From positions 29,679,053 through 29,743,052 of the forward strand of contig CM060732.1 of the NCBI GenBank assembly GCA_030704615.1: a DNA stretch of 64,000 nucleotides. Reading direction: 5' to 3'. The DNA comes from Takakia lepidozioides. Taxonomy: Eukaryota > Streptophyta > Takakiopsida > Takakiales > Takakiaceae. The translations under genes and the position numbers were made by a program. The notes under the pieces were generated by a model. That model ran no database searches. It was not told where the DNA came from and saw only the letters and a list, made by a program, of their open reading frames with translations. Positions 1 through 11,229 of this stretch are shown here, one piece after another; position 1 is the first letter of the stretch; each line of letters opens with the position of its first letter.

Positions 1-1185
1 AATGGCTATTTCCTGCAAAACTCTGTAGCCACTCGTGCTGTTTTCCAAATTTCTTAAAAAAAACACTGGCTCCACTGTAGGAGTGAGGCCATGATCCTGA
101 CTCAGGGAGTTCATCCACTAAGCCAAAATGGCTACATGCACAGAGAACACATATAAAGGTGATATTGTCTGGCTTTGCCCTTCCATTTGCATCTCTTAAA
201 ATAGTTGCAGGACCTCCCTAGGACGACCATGCTTGGCATATCCTGCGATCATTGCATTCTGGGTCACTACATTTCGTTCAGCCATGTTGTAAACGGTCCA
301 ATTCCAGCTTTGATAATGTTGACATAGACCCTTTTCCAGGGGACAAATGCAAACGAACGCGAGCCAGTTGGGCTTCACCCTTCCTGCACCATTTCGTCAT
401 AGGTGTCCAAGGTCCACATATCCTGCAATCATCTCACTCTGTGAGACCTCAAATACTCCTGCATTTGGCTTACATGTTCAAGAGGGCACTGCCCGGAATG
501 ATATCTGGTACAGTTCCAGCGCATGGACCTTTTCCAGGGCTGCCAGGCCCACACCTGCAAACGCAGACGAATGTAACCTTGTCCAGCTTCACCCCTTCCT
601 GTATCATTTGGTGGTAGGTCTCCCAGGCATTCCTACCACACCTATGCTGGCCATATCCTGTGATCATTGCACTCCATGAGACCACATCTCGTTCAGTCAT
701 ACTGTCACACTGTCATTGCATCCTCCATGCTCCAGTATTTGGCATACTTGCCCATGATGGTGGTGTTCCGATTATATTTGGTACAATTCCAGTTTTCATG
801 ATGTCAATATTGACCTCCTTCCCCTTTTCCCACACACACACCTTGTGAATGCGAATGAAGGTGACCTGGTGCAGCCTTAGCCTTTCCCACATCATTTGGT
901 GATGGGTCTCCGAGGCATTCGTACCACACCTATATTGGTAAACCCTGCCATCATTATATCAAACGTGACTAGATCTCATTCAGGCATTTTGTCGAACACT
1001 TTGTGCATCTACGACGCTCCCGCTTTTGACATACATGTAGACAAAGGGTGTTGTGAAGAAACATGTTTGGCTTGAAACCACTTCGGATACCTGCACTTAT
1101 GCAATAGGCAGACATGAGTATCTGAACCTGCAAAATGCCTCCTTGGCTCAGAATTTGAAGAGCCTCTTTGAGTTGTCCCATAGTC
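1..1185 (-). pseudogene. Decayed PPR (pentatricopeptide repeat) gene, fragment
   Basis: Minus-strand reading gives PPR units in several frames: an N-terminal block with GFKPNMFLHNTL near 1080-1050, then DVVSWSAMITGYGQH near 690-650 and NVVTQNAMIAGYAKHGRP near 290-230, each followed by a helix of the type HQMIQEGVKLDKVTFVCV. This is the PLS-type motif pattern of plant organellar RNA-binding and RNA-editing factors. No single frame runs through: frameshifts and stops separate the units, and the reading continues past the left edge of the window. The V-V-S-W-x-A-M-I-x-G-Y signature is family knowledge; that the locus is dead is inferred from the many frame breaks. Part of the damage could be assembly error. 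Confidence 0.75.
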
Positions 1186-2235
1186 TCTGAATCAGTGCTT
1201 ACGATTCTATCAACTTTGATGCCACTGCTTCCAGTTGACCATTCATCAGGGAAAGGTAGCTAGTTGTGAGGTGAAGTGATAATCAACCTTGGATCAAATA
1301 TGTGTAGCAATGTTGGCTTTTATGTGGTTGGGACTGTGTACTTTGATAAGCTTGGGCTGAGTGTTTTAGATGTTTGGCAGTTAAGATTATTAGCTGACAA
1401 GAAGCGTTTCTGTTTGAAAAGACATGCTACTTCAAGGTTTCGAAGTAATGATACTTGAGAAGGTGTTTCTGCATGCAGGTTCATTGAAAATTAAGATGTG
1501 CCCTGGCAAAGAATTTCCCTCTTTTATGCCCACGGCTCGAGAATCAATGAATTTCACCTCTTTTCTTATCGCCTGATATCGATTTCCAGATTATGAAGTT
1601 CAAGAGGTGTGAAGCTGCTGATTGCTGCAATTGACCACACAGCGATAACGAATTGCACTCCTATTTCATCATTTATGGGTCAACTTCCACGTGCTCCACA
1701 ATGAACTGATGCCCCACTCTCCTCTCTTAAGCTGCATCTGGAACTGTTGCTCTAAAACAAGTCTGCAAAGTCTTAAGAGTTTTAGAGTTTGTCAATTCCA
1801 GCATTCCGGATGACAAAACACACTTTTGCAAGGTGCAAGTTGTCTGTCAATCATTCATTAATGTGAACATCAATGCATAGACATGACAATAAAGCCATCA
1901 TTCTTGCCTTCAAAGCTCCTGGGCTCAAAGAAGGCAATTAGAGGAAATTACATTATCACTGCTTGGACATTTACCTTCAAATTGATTTTACAACTTTATT
2001 ACCAACACAGACACTCTAGCATCACCAACTCTTCTCCCAAGGATGGCTAACAAGGCATACAATCAAGTAATTTAGGGGTCATCAGATCCACACTTAGTAC
2101 ACCTACCCCTGGTGAATACTTCAGATGCGGATACAAAAACACACTGAGGTTCCTTATTTTTGCTGTCTGACCCATCACCTGGGTAAATTGAAACTGAGGA
2201 AATGTCCAAAGAACTTCCAACGAAATCTGATAACC
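1186..2235. other. Intergenic, no gene recognised
   Basis: AT-rich sequence between the PPR remnant and the 3' end of the VTE3-like gene. Only short open frames are present and none resembles a known protein. It probably contains the 3' untranslated region of the VTE3-like gene at its right end. Confidence 0.5.
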
Positions 2236-4070
2236 CTAGATTGGTTGGCCTTTGGGAGTGACAAGATCTTTGAGCCACATATAGATAGGAACAAGCACAT
2301 AATAAATTGATGCTACAGTCCCCATGAGAAACCTGTAGACAAATAAGAGGGGGTTCGATGATCTTTTCACATCCTCTGCAATTGGTCCAAGCTGCAAACA
2401 CAACAAAGCACAGGTATTGAGATAATCAAAATAAGCAATGCATTTCTTCCCAAATTCTAGTAATTGCAAAGGCAAACAAGGCAGTGTCCAATCATTGAAT
2501 GCCTGCTGCAGCCTCCTTTTCCTGCAAGAAAGTTGTCTGCCAAATAAGAGGGGATATCTGCCTGAAAACCAGCTCCCAACCTCTCCCCAATTCTTTTCCT
2601 CATAATCGAATCCTTCTCTCAGTTCCACCCTTCACATCCTTGATGACCTGTTTGAATTCAGTACATACTGCAAAGATGAGAATGAAATACCTGCAATGGT
2701 GAGTCACCAGAGTCAGCCTTGATTCCAGTGACAGAGCAACCCATGATAAGACCATGCCTACGGACACCACGATACCATTTGGGCCCAATCCTCTTCAATT
2801 GGACATCCTTAAAACCAGCCTTAGAGAACCATTCGATGTACTCCTCCTCTGTAGGGAATAGCATCCACACATCTGCAAAGAATCGAGAGATCCAGAAGGT
2901 TGGATGGACAGGCCCGATAAGGCACGCCTTCCCACCCTTTTTAAGAACTCTGTATGCTTCCTTGATGCCCCGTTGTGGCTCAGGCCAGTACTCAATGCTG
3001 CCAAAAGGTGAGAGTAAGATGGTTCAGTAAACCTTGCATTTAGTACCCCGCCAAATTTATAGGTATTGGCATGCAAACATCATTTTCTATAGACCACTTC
3101 ATCCAAGGACTAGCAAGACGGGCAACCTCTTCTTACATCTTCTTCCCCGCCATGTGATTCTATGTGAGATAAGCGGTCCATTAGACAGCTGAACATTCTA
3201 AATGTTCACATTTCACTGCTGTACACACACACGCATGCACTGTTTTACCAAACGATCAGGCATGAAGACTTTCCTACTATCGGCACACAATTTCCTTCGA
3301 GCCATATTTGTGTGGTCACCAGCTGACTAACGTAGCTTGACCCAAGTGTCCGTGCAGAATTCAATCAACTTCAACGTGGTGTTCATAGTCAAGAACTAAG
3401 TAGAGAATTTTAAAAGAATGCAATGATGGACACCGCACCTTCCAGCCGACACATATCGATCTGCATAGTCCGTAGGAAATGGCAAGTTTTCGGCATCGCC
3501 TTCGATCATTGTGCATTGTTTCAAAGGCTCCTTCTCTTTGGCCTTCGCAAGCTGGTGAGGAGATTGATCCAGAATGGTTACGTTCTTGGCATCCACAGTC
3601 TTCACAATTCCGAGTGTTGCGAATCCGGTGCCCCCTCCTACATCTACCACCACCAAATTGGGATCGCTCAAATCTGCTGGCTCCAACGCATCCTCTCTCA
3701 TATCCTCTGTCCAGTGCCCGGGGTTTATAATATGGTCGTATATGATGGACAAGAATCGATAGAACCAAAAGGCTTCCTGCTTGTGCTGGATGAACCGGGG
3801 CTGTGACGCAGCCCTTGAAACGCTCTGGCTTGCACCGCTCGCCCTTGCAGTCCGCACGGAGACACTAGATGCTCTTCTTGGCTGGAGCCCTGCTAATTGT
3901 GCGGGAAGAGGCCGGAAATTCATTGCCACTCTGTCCAAGGAGGATGATGATCCTAGGCCTGCAGAGTAAGGTGAGAGAGACGAGCGTGGCATTGGAGGTG
4001 AGGCAGGAGAAGGCTTCATCCGGCATTGGAGAGCGGGACAGAGTGGTGTTGCGGGCAGCGAGGCAGCCAT
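2236..4070 (-). CDS. VTE3: MPBQ/MSBQ methyltransferase (VTE3-like), 3 exons
   Basis: S-adenosylmethionine-dependent methyltransferase of the plastid inner envelope. It methylates 2-methyl-6-phytyl- and 2-methyl-6-solanyl-benzoquinol in tocopherol and plastoquinone synthesis. Exons on the minus strand: 4070-3439, 2997-2691 and 2391-2236, all with GT-AG introns and a joined frame of 364 codons plus stop. Start chosen at MAASLPATPL because a serine/arginine-rich transit-peptide-like stretch of about 90 residues follows. The mature part begins QPRFIQHKQEAFWFYRFLS, then the SAM site VVDVGGGTGFATLG, NVTILDQSPHQLAKAK and DYADRYVSAG|SIEYWP across intron 1. Exon 2 ends GCSVTG...DSPLQ. Exon 3 has a hydrophobic anchor, GTVASIYYVLVPIYMWLKD, matching the C-terminal membrane segment of the family. 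No frame break was seen. Identification is very secure. Confidence 0.95.
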
Positions 4071-4299
4071 GGCTCCGGAGCGCGACGATCCTGCCACCAC
4101 AACTACGCAATCCCTCTCCAGGATCCCCCAGCCATCAGCAACACACCGGTGATGACCAGTCGCCACGGACCGGGGGCGTGTGGGAGTGACTGGAAGTTGC
4201 AGGCGAGGTGACCGGGCGCTGTAGGTGAGGTGAAGTAAGTAGTTAGTGTGTACCGGGTGAACCCATCCCACGTGAAGCACCCGGTGGGTGGCTCATTTA

Positions 4300-6030
4300 T
4301 AATAGTTACCGGTGTGGCCTGTGCCGTTGAGCAGGGACTCCACAAAACTTCAAACCCAATTTGCCGCTTTTCATGAATTTCCAGTGACAAGATAAAGATA
4401 AAGTTTCTTTAACGTCCACTGAATTTAGTGATAGAAAGTACTTGAAATTTGATATCTCCCACACCGCAGGTCCAAAAATTAGGAAACCACCTGGATGCAC
4501 TGCTACTCATCAAAGGCTTTCCAGCGATATCAAGACCCCAGACAAAGGCCTTGCGTTTTGGGAGATCTCAACGACGCTACAAAGCAAAACAAAACAAACA
4601 AAACAAACTACCTTGCGTAATAGATAAGACTAGTGTGGCCTCTGTCGTTGAGCACATGTTGTACGATCATTTTATATTCCAGAAAGCCCATTTTGTTATT
4701 TCTAATGAATTTCTAGGGAAGATAATAGGAATAATGTAAGAACTTAATGCACACGTGCAACCTCTGACATGATGGTACGCCGGTTTCCGGCATGTCAAAT
4801 CTTCCCCACCCACTCTTGAGAGTGACATGGAAGTGAAAGAGTGTAAACTGGAGTCGGGTGTGCACTGGGTTACACGACGAGGTGTGTACTCCACTTGGGG
4901 TTACATCGGGTTACACGACGAGGTGTGTAACTCCACTCGGGGTTACAGAGAATGGAGTGTAACTCCTCTCGATGTAACTCACACTTGGTCTCGAAATTTG
5001 ACTAGGTCCAAATTTGTTTAAGTATAAAATGGACTTACCAGAGTTACACGAGAAACCGGGGTTACAGAGGGTTACACCGATTGAAGGGTTACACTACCTG
5101 GGTTACACTAGAAGCACCTTCCATGAAGGATAAATCCCTGAACCCGGCCACCACAACTCTACCACCTTACCACCATGCTACCCACCACAGCTTGCAACCC
5201 ACTTGGATTCTTAAGTATTTAATAGTGAAACCGAGGTAAGAGGGGGTGGGGAGCATTTGACAGGGGCCCCGCCGGAGGAGCCCAGGCTGCCGGCGAAAGT
5301 ACTGTCAGATCACATGCGTCCATTAAGTTCTTACATTGAAATTCTAGTGACAAAACATAAGACACTCAATGAAAATCAATACCTTCCACACCAATATTCC
5401 AATTTACTATTATTTATGAATTTTCAATGATAAAAATAACTTGAAATTCAATATCTTCCACACCAATATTCTAGAGAAAACCCCAATTTACTATTATTTA
5501 TGAATTTCCAAGGACAAAATTACCTGAAATTCAATATCTCTCACACCACAGGTTTAAAAATATTATGAAACCGGCACCCCTGTTCATCAAGGATTTTCCA
5601 AAGGTATCAAGACCCTGAGCAGATGCCTCGCGGTTTGGAAATCCTCAACAGCGCTACGAACAAAACAAAACAACGCAAACTACCAAACTTAATATATAGA
5701 TGGTTTACACTAGACTTAGGATGGTTGAATGCATGCAAGGCTGCGGGCCTGTGCCGTTCAGCACATAGTCATTCTATATTGTAAAAAAAACCCAATTTGT
5801 TATTTTTCATGAATGTCTAGTGATAAAACGTACTCAAAATTCGATGTCTTCCACACCATAGGTCAAAAAATTATGAAACTGCCTCGATATACTTACCTCT
5901 ACTCATCCAGGGTTTTCCAGCAGTATCAAGAACCTGAAATAAAATAAAAGAACCTGGGCACACAGGCGCATGCACGTGGTTTGAGAGATGCTACAAACAA
6001 ATCAAAAACTACCAAACTGAATAGACGCTT
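4300..6030. repeat. Cluster of diverged non-coding repeat units
   Basis: Related modules recur here. A GGCCTGTGCCGTTGAGCA-like block lies at about 4316, 4637 and 5748. A TGAAATTNGATATCTNCCACACC-type block lies at about 4443, 5370, 5443, 5525 and 5835. A block rich in AACAAAACAAAC follows at about 4580, 5660 and 6000. Positions 4736-4822 match 5236-5335 in inverted orientation. No coding potential is visible. This looks like remains of one or more non-autonomous elements duplicated in place. The part right of about 5236 is repeated inverted at 20.9-21.67 kb. Confidence 0.6.
4866..5110. repeat. GGGTTACA-rich minisatellite
   Basis: About ten GGGTTACA words occur in 245 bp. At 4868-4949 two adjacent copies of a unit of about 41 bp read GGGTTACACGACGAGGTGTG followed by an ACTCCACT...GGGGTTACA half. 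Spacing then loosens towards 5110. It sits between the inverted halves 4736-4822 and 5236-5335 of a non-coding element. The word differs from the plant telomere repeat. Confidence 0.6.
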
Positions 6031-6655
6031 CCCTACAAACAATATGGGATATATCCCCAACAGATTTCTGCAGCGCTAAAGCTTGCTTCTAATTTGGTTT
6101 TTTTATTTTTGTACACCAGCCCCAGCAACCGGTGGGCGGGCCTTGAGGCCGAAACGGAAACCCCCTCTAGTCCTGCGCACATGACCAAGAAACGGGGCTG
6201 ATCCGCTGGAAAAGTGGGCTGATCCGCCCTTGACACCGCTTCCCCGTGCTGATAGCGATATTCGCCCCGCGCCATCGCTCAGCCTGCGAGCTGATCCGAC
6301 GAATAAAAGTAGATGAAAAAAAAAACCTTTTAGATGAAAAACAAAAGTTAGTTTTCATGTTAAAACAAAGCGTCTAGTCACCTAATGGCTCCACCCTAAA
6401 ACTCTAAGTAGTAAATTTCCTTAAAATGTTATATTGAAATAACATAATTACATATTCAAACTATATTTTAAACATATTCTACATAAGACAAAAATTTATT
6501 TCTTGTTTATTTATAAATAAAACCAGGGACAGAGGCCTGGTGAAACTATTTTGGTATGAGTTAAATATTGATGTATAATATTATGAAACTGATATTTGGA
6601 TTTACTAATTATTATTCAAATGCATTTGACACTGCTGAAATGCCTCTTGGCTTAA

Positions 6656-7701
6656 CCCCTAAAGGACGAGAGGTGTTTTTGGGTTTTTGGACAATTCCGG
6701 GACCCACCCTAACTCGTCAGCGGCTAGCTGCCCACCAACGTTCATCCACTTTGATGAACCGTACAAACTGCTTTCTACCTACCAGATGCATAAACCCCCC
6801 AAATTTGGGGAGATTCAACCGTGTAGTTTGGGAGATTATAACATTTGAAGACGGTGCATTTTTTTGAAAATAGAAAAAACAAAGCAAAAGTTCATGTTTG
6901 ACCAAGCAAATTATCTATGATCCCAAATTTTCCTGGGAGAAAAAGTGCTATATTCCTGTGAAGTGCACAATCCCAAACCCTCACACCAAATTTCACCCCA
7001 ATCTGCCAAAATGAAAGGGGGGGTGCTTTGTATGTGACTAGAATGGGGGTCCAAAAAGAGACTTGCAAAGGAAATGGTATAGGCCCCATTGGGACCCCAA
7101 ATTCTCCTTCATTTGGGAATTCCAACGGTCAGTCCCTCATAGGCCAAGAACTACACAAGCCTGCCCAAGAATTTCCCAAAAATTGCCTAAATCGCATTTG
7201 GGATGTGGGATTTTGTGAAATTTCCAGCCTCCTCCAGGTCAGGCAATCGGTGGCCGGAATTTCTCCTGAATCCGGTGACTTTTTCCGGGCCACACCGAGG
7301 TTTCCCATTATTTGCGAGGGCCAGCTCATTCCAGCTGTCTCCGTGTTTGTCGGCGTTTTGGGGAGGGCCTCACAAGCCCCCCACTCCAACCCCTGCCCCC
7401 GCCGCAAAATCCCACCCGCGTGGCCGCTGCCACCTGCCACGTCGACGGTCAACTGTCGTGCGCGCGCCCCCCCCCCCCCCCCCCCCCCAACCCACCCAAA
7501 ATCCTGCAATTTCCAAACTTCAAAAAATTCCTGACGGCGGAGTTTTTCTCTTGTTGGGGGCGCCATAAAGACCTGCGTGTGCAGCTCGTTCAACGCTACA
7601 TTTTTCGTTCAAGCCGCTCATTCATCGGACTTCATCTGTGCATGCTACGGATGGATGAAAAATCGGGCCGACCCGATTCAGGTCGGCTCGTCGTTTAGGG
7701 G
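6656..7701. mobile_element. piggyBac-like non-autonomous element, left copy
   Basis: A 1046-bp segment lies between two TTAA tetranucleotides (6652-6655 and 7702-7705). Its ends are inverted repeats of 15 bp with one mismatch: CCCCTAAAGGACGAG at the left and the complement of CCCCTAAACGACGAG at the right. Exact TTAA flanks with ends starting CCC are the hallmark of the piggyBac superfamily. No transposase frame is present; the longest frames cover a GC-rich middle containing a C-run at about 7470-7490. It is therefore a MITE-like passenger, mobilised in trans if at all. The class assignment is inferred from ends only. Confidence 0.6.
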
Positions 7702-8561
7702 TTAAAGTCCGTAGAGCCTTTTCCAATCGCACATAGCATCCAATCCAGAGAGAAACTGCACACAAAACATATGCAGCCAAATATTATATTCATAATGGGA
7801 CCAAATGCCTAAGGTATTGTCCAGTGTTGGGCGGTTCTTGCCTTTGTGAAGGAACCTTCGGTTCCGGTTCCACAAATTTTTGAAGAGACGGTTCCGGATC
7901 CGGATCCGGTTATTTTTAATTAAGGCGGTTCCGATCCGGTTCAGGTTCTGACTTTTTAACATGGGGGCGGTTCCGGTTACCGGTTACCGGTTAGTTGCTG
8001 GAAAAAAAACACCGGTTCCCGGTTAGGTTCCGGTTCTTTTTAAAAAATATATTAAATTCTTTTAATTTTTTATTCTTCTGGAAAATTAGATGAACTGATC
8101 TGATTGGTCATACTGAGAATTTTCAACTAAAACCAGGGAATTTATTAGTAAAACAGAAGTAAATAAACTTATATGTTTTTTGTGATTGTCTTTTATGGTA
8201 TATATAACTAGTTAAATACGCATGGTCTCCATTAAAAACGGAAAACCAAATATTTTATAAGTTTTCGTACGGTGTAGCAAAGAACAACTAAAACAAACTA
8301 ACTACATAAGGATCTTAATTCAAAATACAAAACAAATTAAACATGTGTAATTCTATGGTTACCTTTTATGGTGCAGCAAAAGCACAACTAAAAAAAACTA
8401 CATAAATTTGTTTTTTTTGGATGATGCTTTGTCAGTATAGCATACAACAAACTAAGTACACGGGATATCACTGAAATTTTCAATAAAAATGACAAATAAA
8501 CAAACTCCAATCAAAGGAGTATAATGTAATATGTTGAACAATAATTTATCTCTAAGACAAA

Positions 8562-10895
8562 TCATTCTACCTCAAAGAGGTTTGCCTCTGCAATCAAGTC
8601 CTCATTCTCATCTAAGAGGACTTCTTCCCTATCCAAAAACTCTTTCATGGAAGTACTAAAGCAACCAACTCTAGCATCATTTGGCCAATTCTTGACTACA
8701 CTCACAAGCATATCAAGGTTTTCAATATTTAACCTACACCGTCTCAAGTTTGTTATGACACCTGCAATACTAAAAACCCTCTCAGCTTCAATCTGAGATC
8801 CAACTATGCCCAAGATTAGCCGTGCCAAAAATCCCACATACGGAAAGAGATACTCGTGTTCTTTCCACCATTTCAAAGGAGCCACGCACTCACCCTCAAT
8901 TATCTTCGTCCTTCTGAAATGTGATAGTTGTTCTCTCACTACTGTCAATGTCATGTCTTCATTGTGGTCATGCACACCAAATAAGGACATCTCGTCCATT
9001 GTGGAAGTGGGCTGTGATTGGGCCGGAGTATCCGGATGTAAGACCTTGAAACACTTTATCAAAAGAGGCTCTAACACCATGCTATCATATTGGGACACAA
9101 TATGCAAAGCACGCTCTTTGCCCACATATTGTGATACCAATGACAACCCCTTGTAACGTGGGTCAAGCATAAGCGTGAGCATATTGTGAGCTTTGCGCGA
9201 TTGAAACCCTTCCAAAAAAGAAAGAAATGGTTCCAAGACATATACCACCTCTCGAGCCATCCGCCATTCCAACAATGTCAACTCTGTTGAGAAATCCCCC
9301 ATGCAATGATCCACAGTTGCAGCCCTGGGAGCACTACTTCCTCGCATGCGAATTGTTGTGGCAATGGCTGCATTAAGAGCATCGGACAACAGCCAAAATC
9401 CCCCAGATTGATTCATAATGCACTCATGAACCACAGGCCCTAGAACTGTAGAAATTGATTGGGCAATGGCCCACACTTGTGGACTTGGTATGCGAGACTG
9501 CAGTGCCAATGAGGTTTGCCTAGAGTAACAAGTGATTATGGCTTGCCTAAACTCCAAAGTCTCTTGGAAGAGGATCACCTTGGAAGCAAACCGTGTCTTC
9601 ACCGGAGTCTTCAGTTTGTGGGGATGAATGCCGCTGTCCACACATGCCTTTGCCCATTCTTGTCTCCCTTTGCCAATTTTTTTGGTCCAAGTAATGGTTT
9701 TTTGCAACTTTGATTGGGCATTTTTTATAGAAACCGATCTCATATCTGCGCATATTTTTGCATCATTTGTTGCATACTGGCAACACTTGGACATTGCATG
9801 CCCAAAACAGCTACCCACAAATGGAGAATCCAACCCCAAACACGCATATGAAGCATTGGTCAAAGTGGCCAAGTTACCTCCCTCATCTTTGACGTAAGCA
9901 ATAATGCGAGTATTGAGGCCATACTTCACAAGAAGATTGTTGACTTGATGTGCCATGGCAGCCCCAGATATGTCAGGTGTCTCAAACATGCCAAGAGTCA
10001 CATGACATTGCTCCCACTGTTCATTAATAAAGTGCGCTATGATGACAAAAGTGTCAGTTCCCCCTCTTGACGTCCACAAATCAAAACTCACGGAGCAAGT
10101 AGCACAACTCTGAAGAGATGGGGACATGTAGCGTTCTTTCGTCTTCTCTGCCAAGATTGGAATGGCCTCATTCACAAATGTCCGTCGAGAAGGGAAAACA
10201 ATCCGAGGATTTTGCCTCAACACCATCCTTCTTAGCCAAGGGGATTCTACCAAAGACAGTGGAACCAACTCCTTTGCAATGAACAAGACTAAATCCTCAT
10301 TGAACTGCTTCTGTTGATCATCATTTTGGTTGTATGGAGTGGAGCTCCCAAAAAAGGAAACTATGTTTCCAGGAGTGGGGCTGGGCCTCTTTTTTGCTAG
10401 CCTACGGGCCTTCTCAGGTCCTTCATTTTCCCTCTCAATCCACCTACGCAAAACAATGTCATGTTCTTGATCCACATGCTTTCGAAGGGCAGAGATACCA
10501 TTGGTTTTATTATAGGTCACAATGCCCTTCTTGCTTGCAGGAGTGACACCAACATGATGACATAGAACACACCTCATTTGTTGTGGATTTGTTATGTCCA
10601 CTGGAGCAGAGTCTTTTGTTGCATAGAATGCCCATGTCGAAGCAGTGCGATTGTGGGGCTTCCAAAAATCCCGTTGTTTTTCAAGTACTGGGAGCTGCGC
10701 CTCCACATCCAACACCGTGTGTGATGGCGAAACTGTGGAAGATGACATTGCAGCCGAGGCTTGATGAGCTGATATAAATGAGATTGCATGATGAGCATCC
10801 TCCGTAACATGGCACTCCACCAAAGCTCTCTCATTATCAACTTTGACGTCAAGAACAACTTCCCTTTCTAGTTCATCGAAAATATTGGGCTCCAT
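8562..10895 (-). CDS. hAT transposase, intact (777 aa)
   Basis: DNA transposase that excises and inserts hAT elements, making 8-bp target duplications. Residues about 85-160 form a BED-type zinc finger: WAFYATKDSAP, then CVLCHH and a closing HVDQEH. Mid-protein CSVSFDLWTS matches the first catalytic Asp region of the RNase H-like core. The C-terminus (about 670-740) is the hATC dimerisation domain, with PLKWWKEHEYLFPYVGFLAR, GSQIEAERVFSIAG and NLRRCRLNIENLD. The ATG at 10895 lies just after a mapped intron acceptor in the sister copy (CACAG before the same start at about 16003). In this copy the acceptor reads CACATGAG, so the CAG is lost although an AG lies two bases on. This is the only one of three copies with an open frame. 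Confidence 0.95.
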   Translation of the reverse strand: MEPNIFDELEREVVLDVKVDNERALVECHVTEDAHHAISFISAHQASAAMSSSTVSPSHTVLDVEAQLPVLEKQRDFWKPHNRTASTWAFYATKDSAPVDITNPQQMRCVLCHHVGVTPASKKGIVTYNKTNGISALRKHVDQEHDIVLRRWIERENEGPEKARRLAKKRPSPTPGNIVSFFGSSTPYNQNDDQQKQFNEDLVLFIAKELVPLSLVESPWLRRMVLRQNPRIVFPSRRTFVNEAIPILAEKTKERYMSPSLQSCATCSVSFDLWTSRGGTDTFVIIAHFINEQWEQCHVTLGMFETPDISGAAMAHQVNNLLVKYGLNTRIIAYVKDEGGNLATLTNASYACLGLDSPFVGSCFGHAMSKCCQYATNDAKICADMRSVSIKNAQSKLQKTITWTKKIGKGRQEWAKACVDSGIHPHKLKTPVKTRFASKVILFQETLEFRQAIITCYSRQTSLALQSRIPSPQVWAIAQSISTVLGPVVHECIMNQSGGFWLLSDALNAAIATTIRMRGSSAPRAATVDHCMGDFSTELTLLEWRMAREVVYVLEPFLSFLEGFQSRKAHNMLTLMLDPRYKGLSLVSQYVGKERALHIVSQYDSMVLEPLLIKCFKVLHPDTPAQSQPTSTMDEMSLFGVHDHNEDMTLTVVREQLSHFRRTKIIEGECVAPLKWWKEHEYLFPYVGFLARLILGIVGSQIEAERVFSIAGVITNLRRCRLNIENLDMLVSVVKNWPNDARVGCFSTSMKEFLDREEVLLDENEDLIAEANLFEVE

Positions 10896-11229
10896 GACAT
10901 AAAAAGCTTGTGGAACAACTCATGTGTAAAAACAATGCAAACAAAGAATCCAAAAGGCATTTAATAATTGTGCACAACTCATATATTTACAAAAATTTGG
11001 AATGGTATATGGCTGGCCAAAACGAAAGTGTGGGGAGAGACACCGCACTGCTCAATTTATTATTTCATATTGAGCTGAATGTTACATACATGGCCCACAT
11101 TTAGATCTACGTTATTTTTTTTATCTAGTACATGTACATTTACATTTTCAAATTACAAAAACTACCTAGCAAGTTGGGGGTGGACCAGTCTTATGCTTCA
11201 GTGGTCAGCTTGGCTACTTCATGCCTTGG

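Noticed and set aside
7129-7593. Long frames on both strands through the GC-rich middle of the TTAA element
   Set aside because: They cross a C-run whose length differs between palindrome copies, so no frame is kept; composition explains the open frames.
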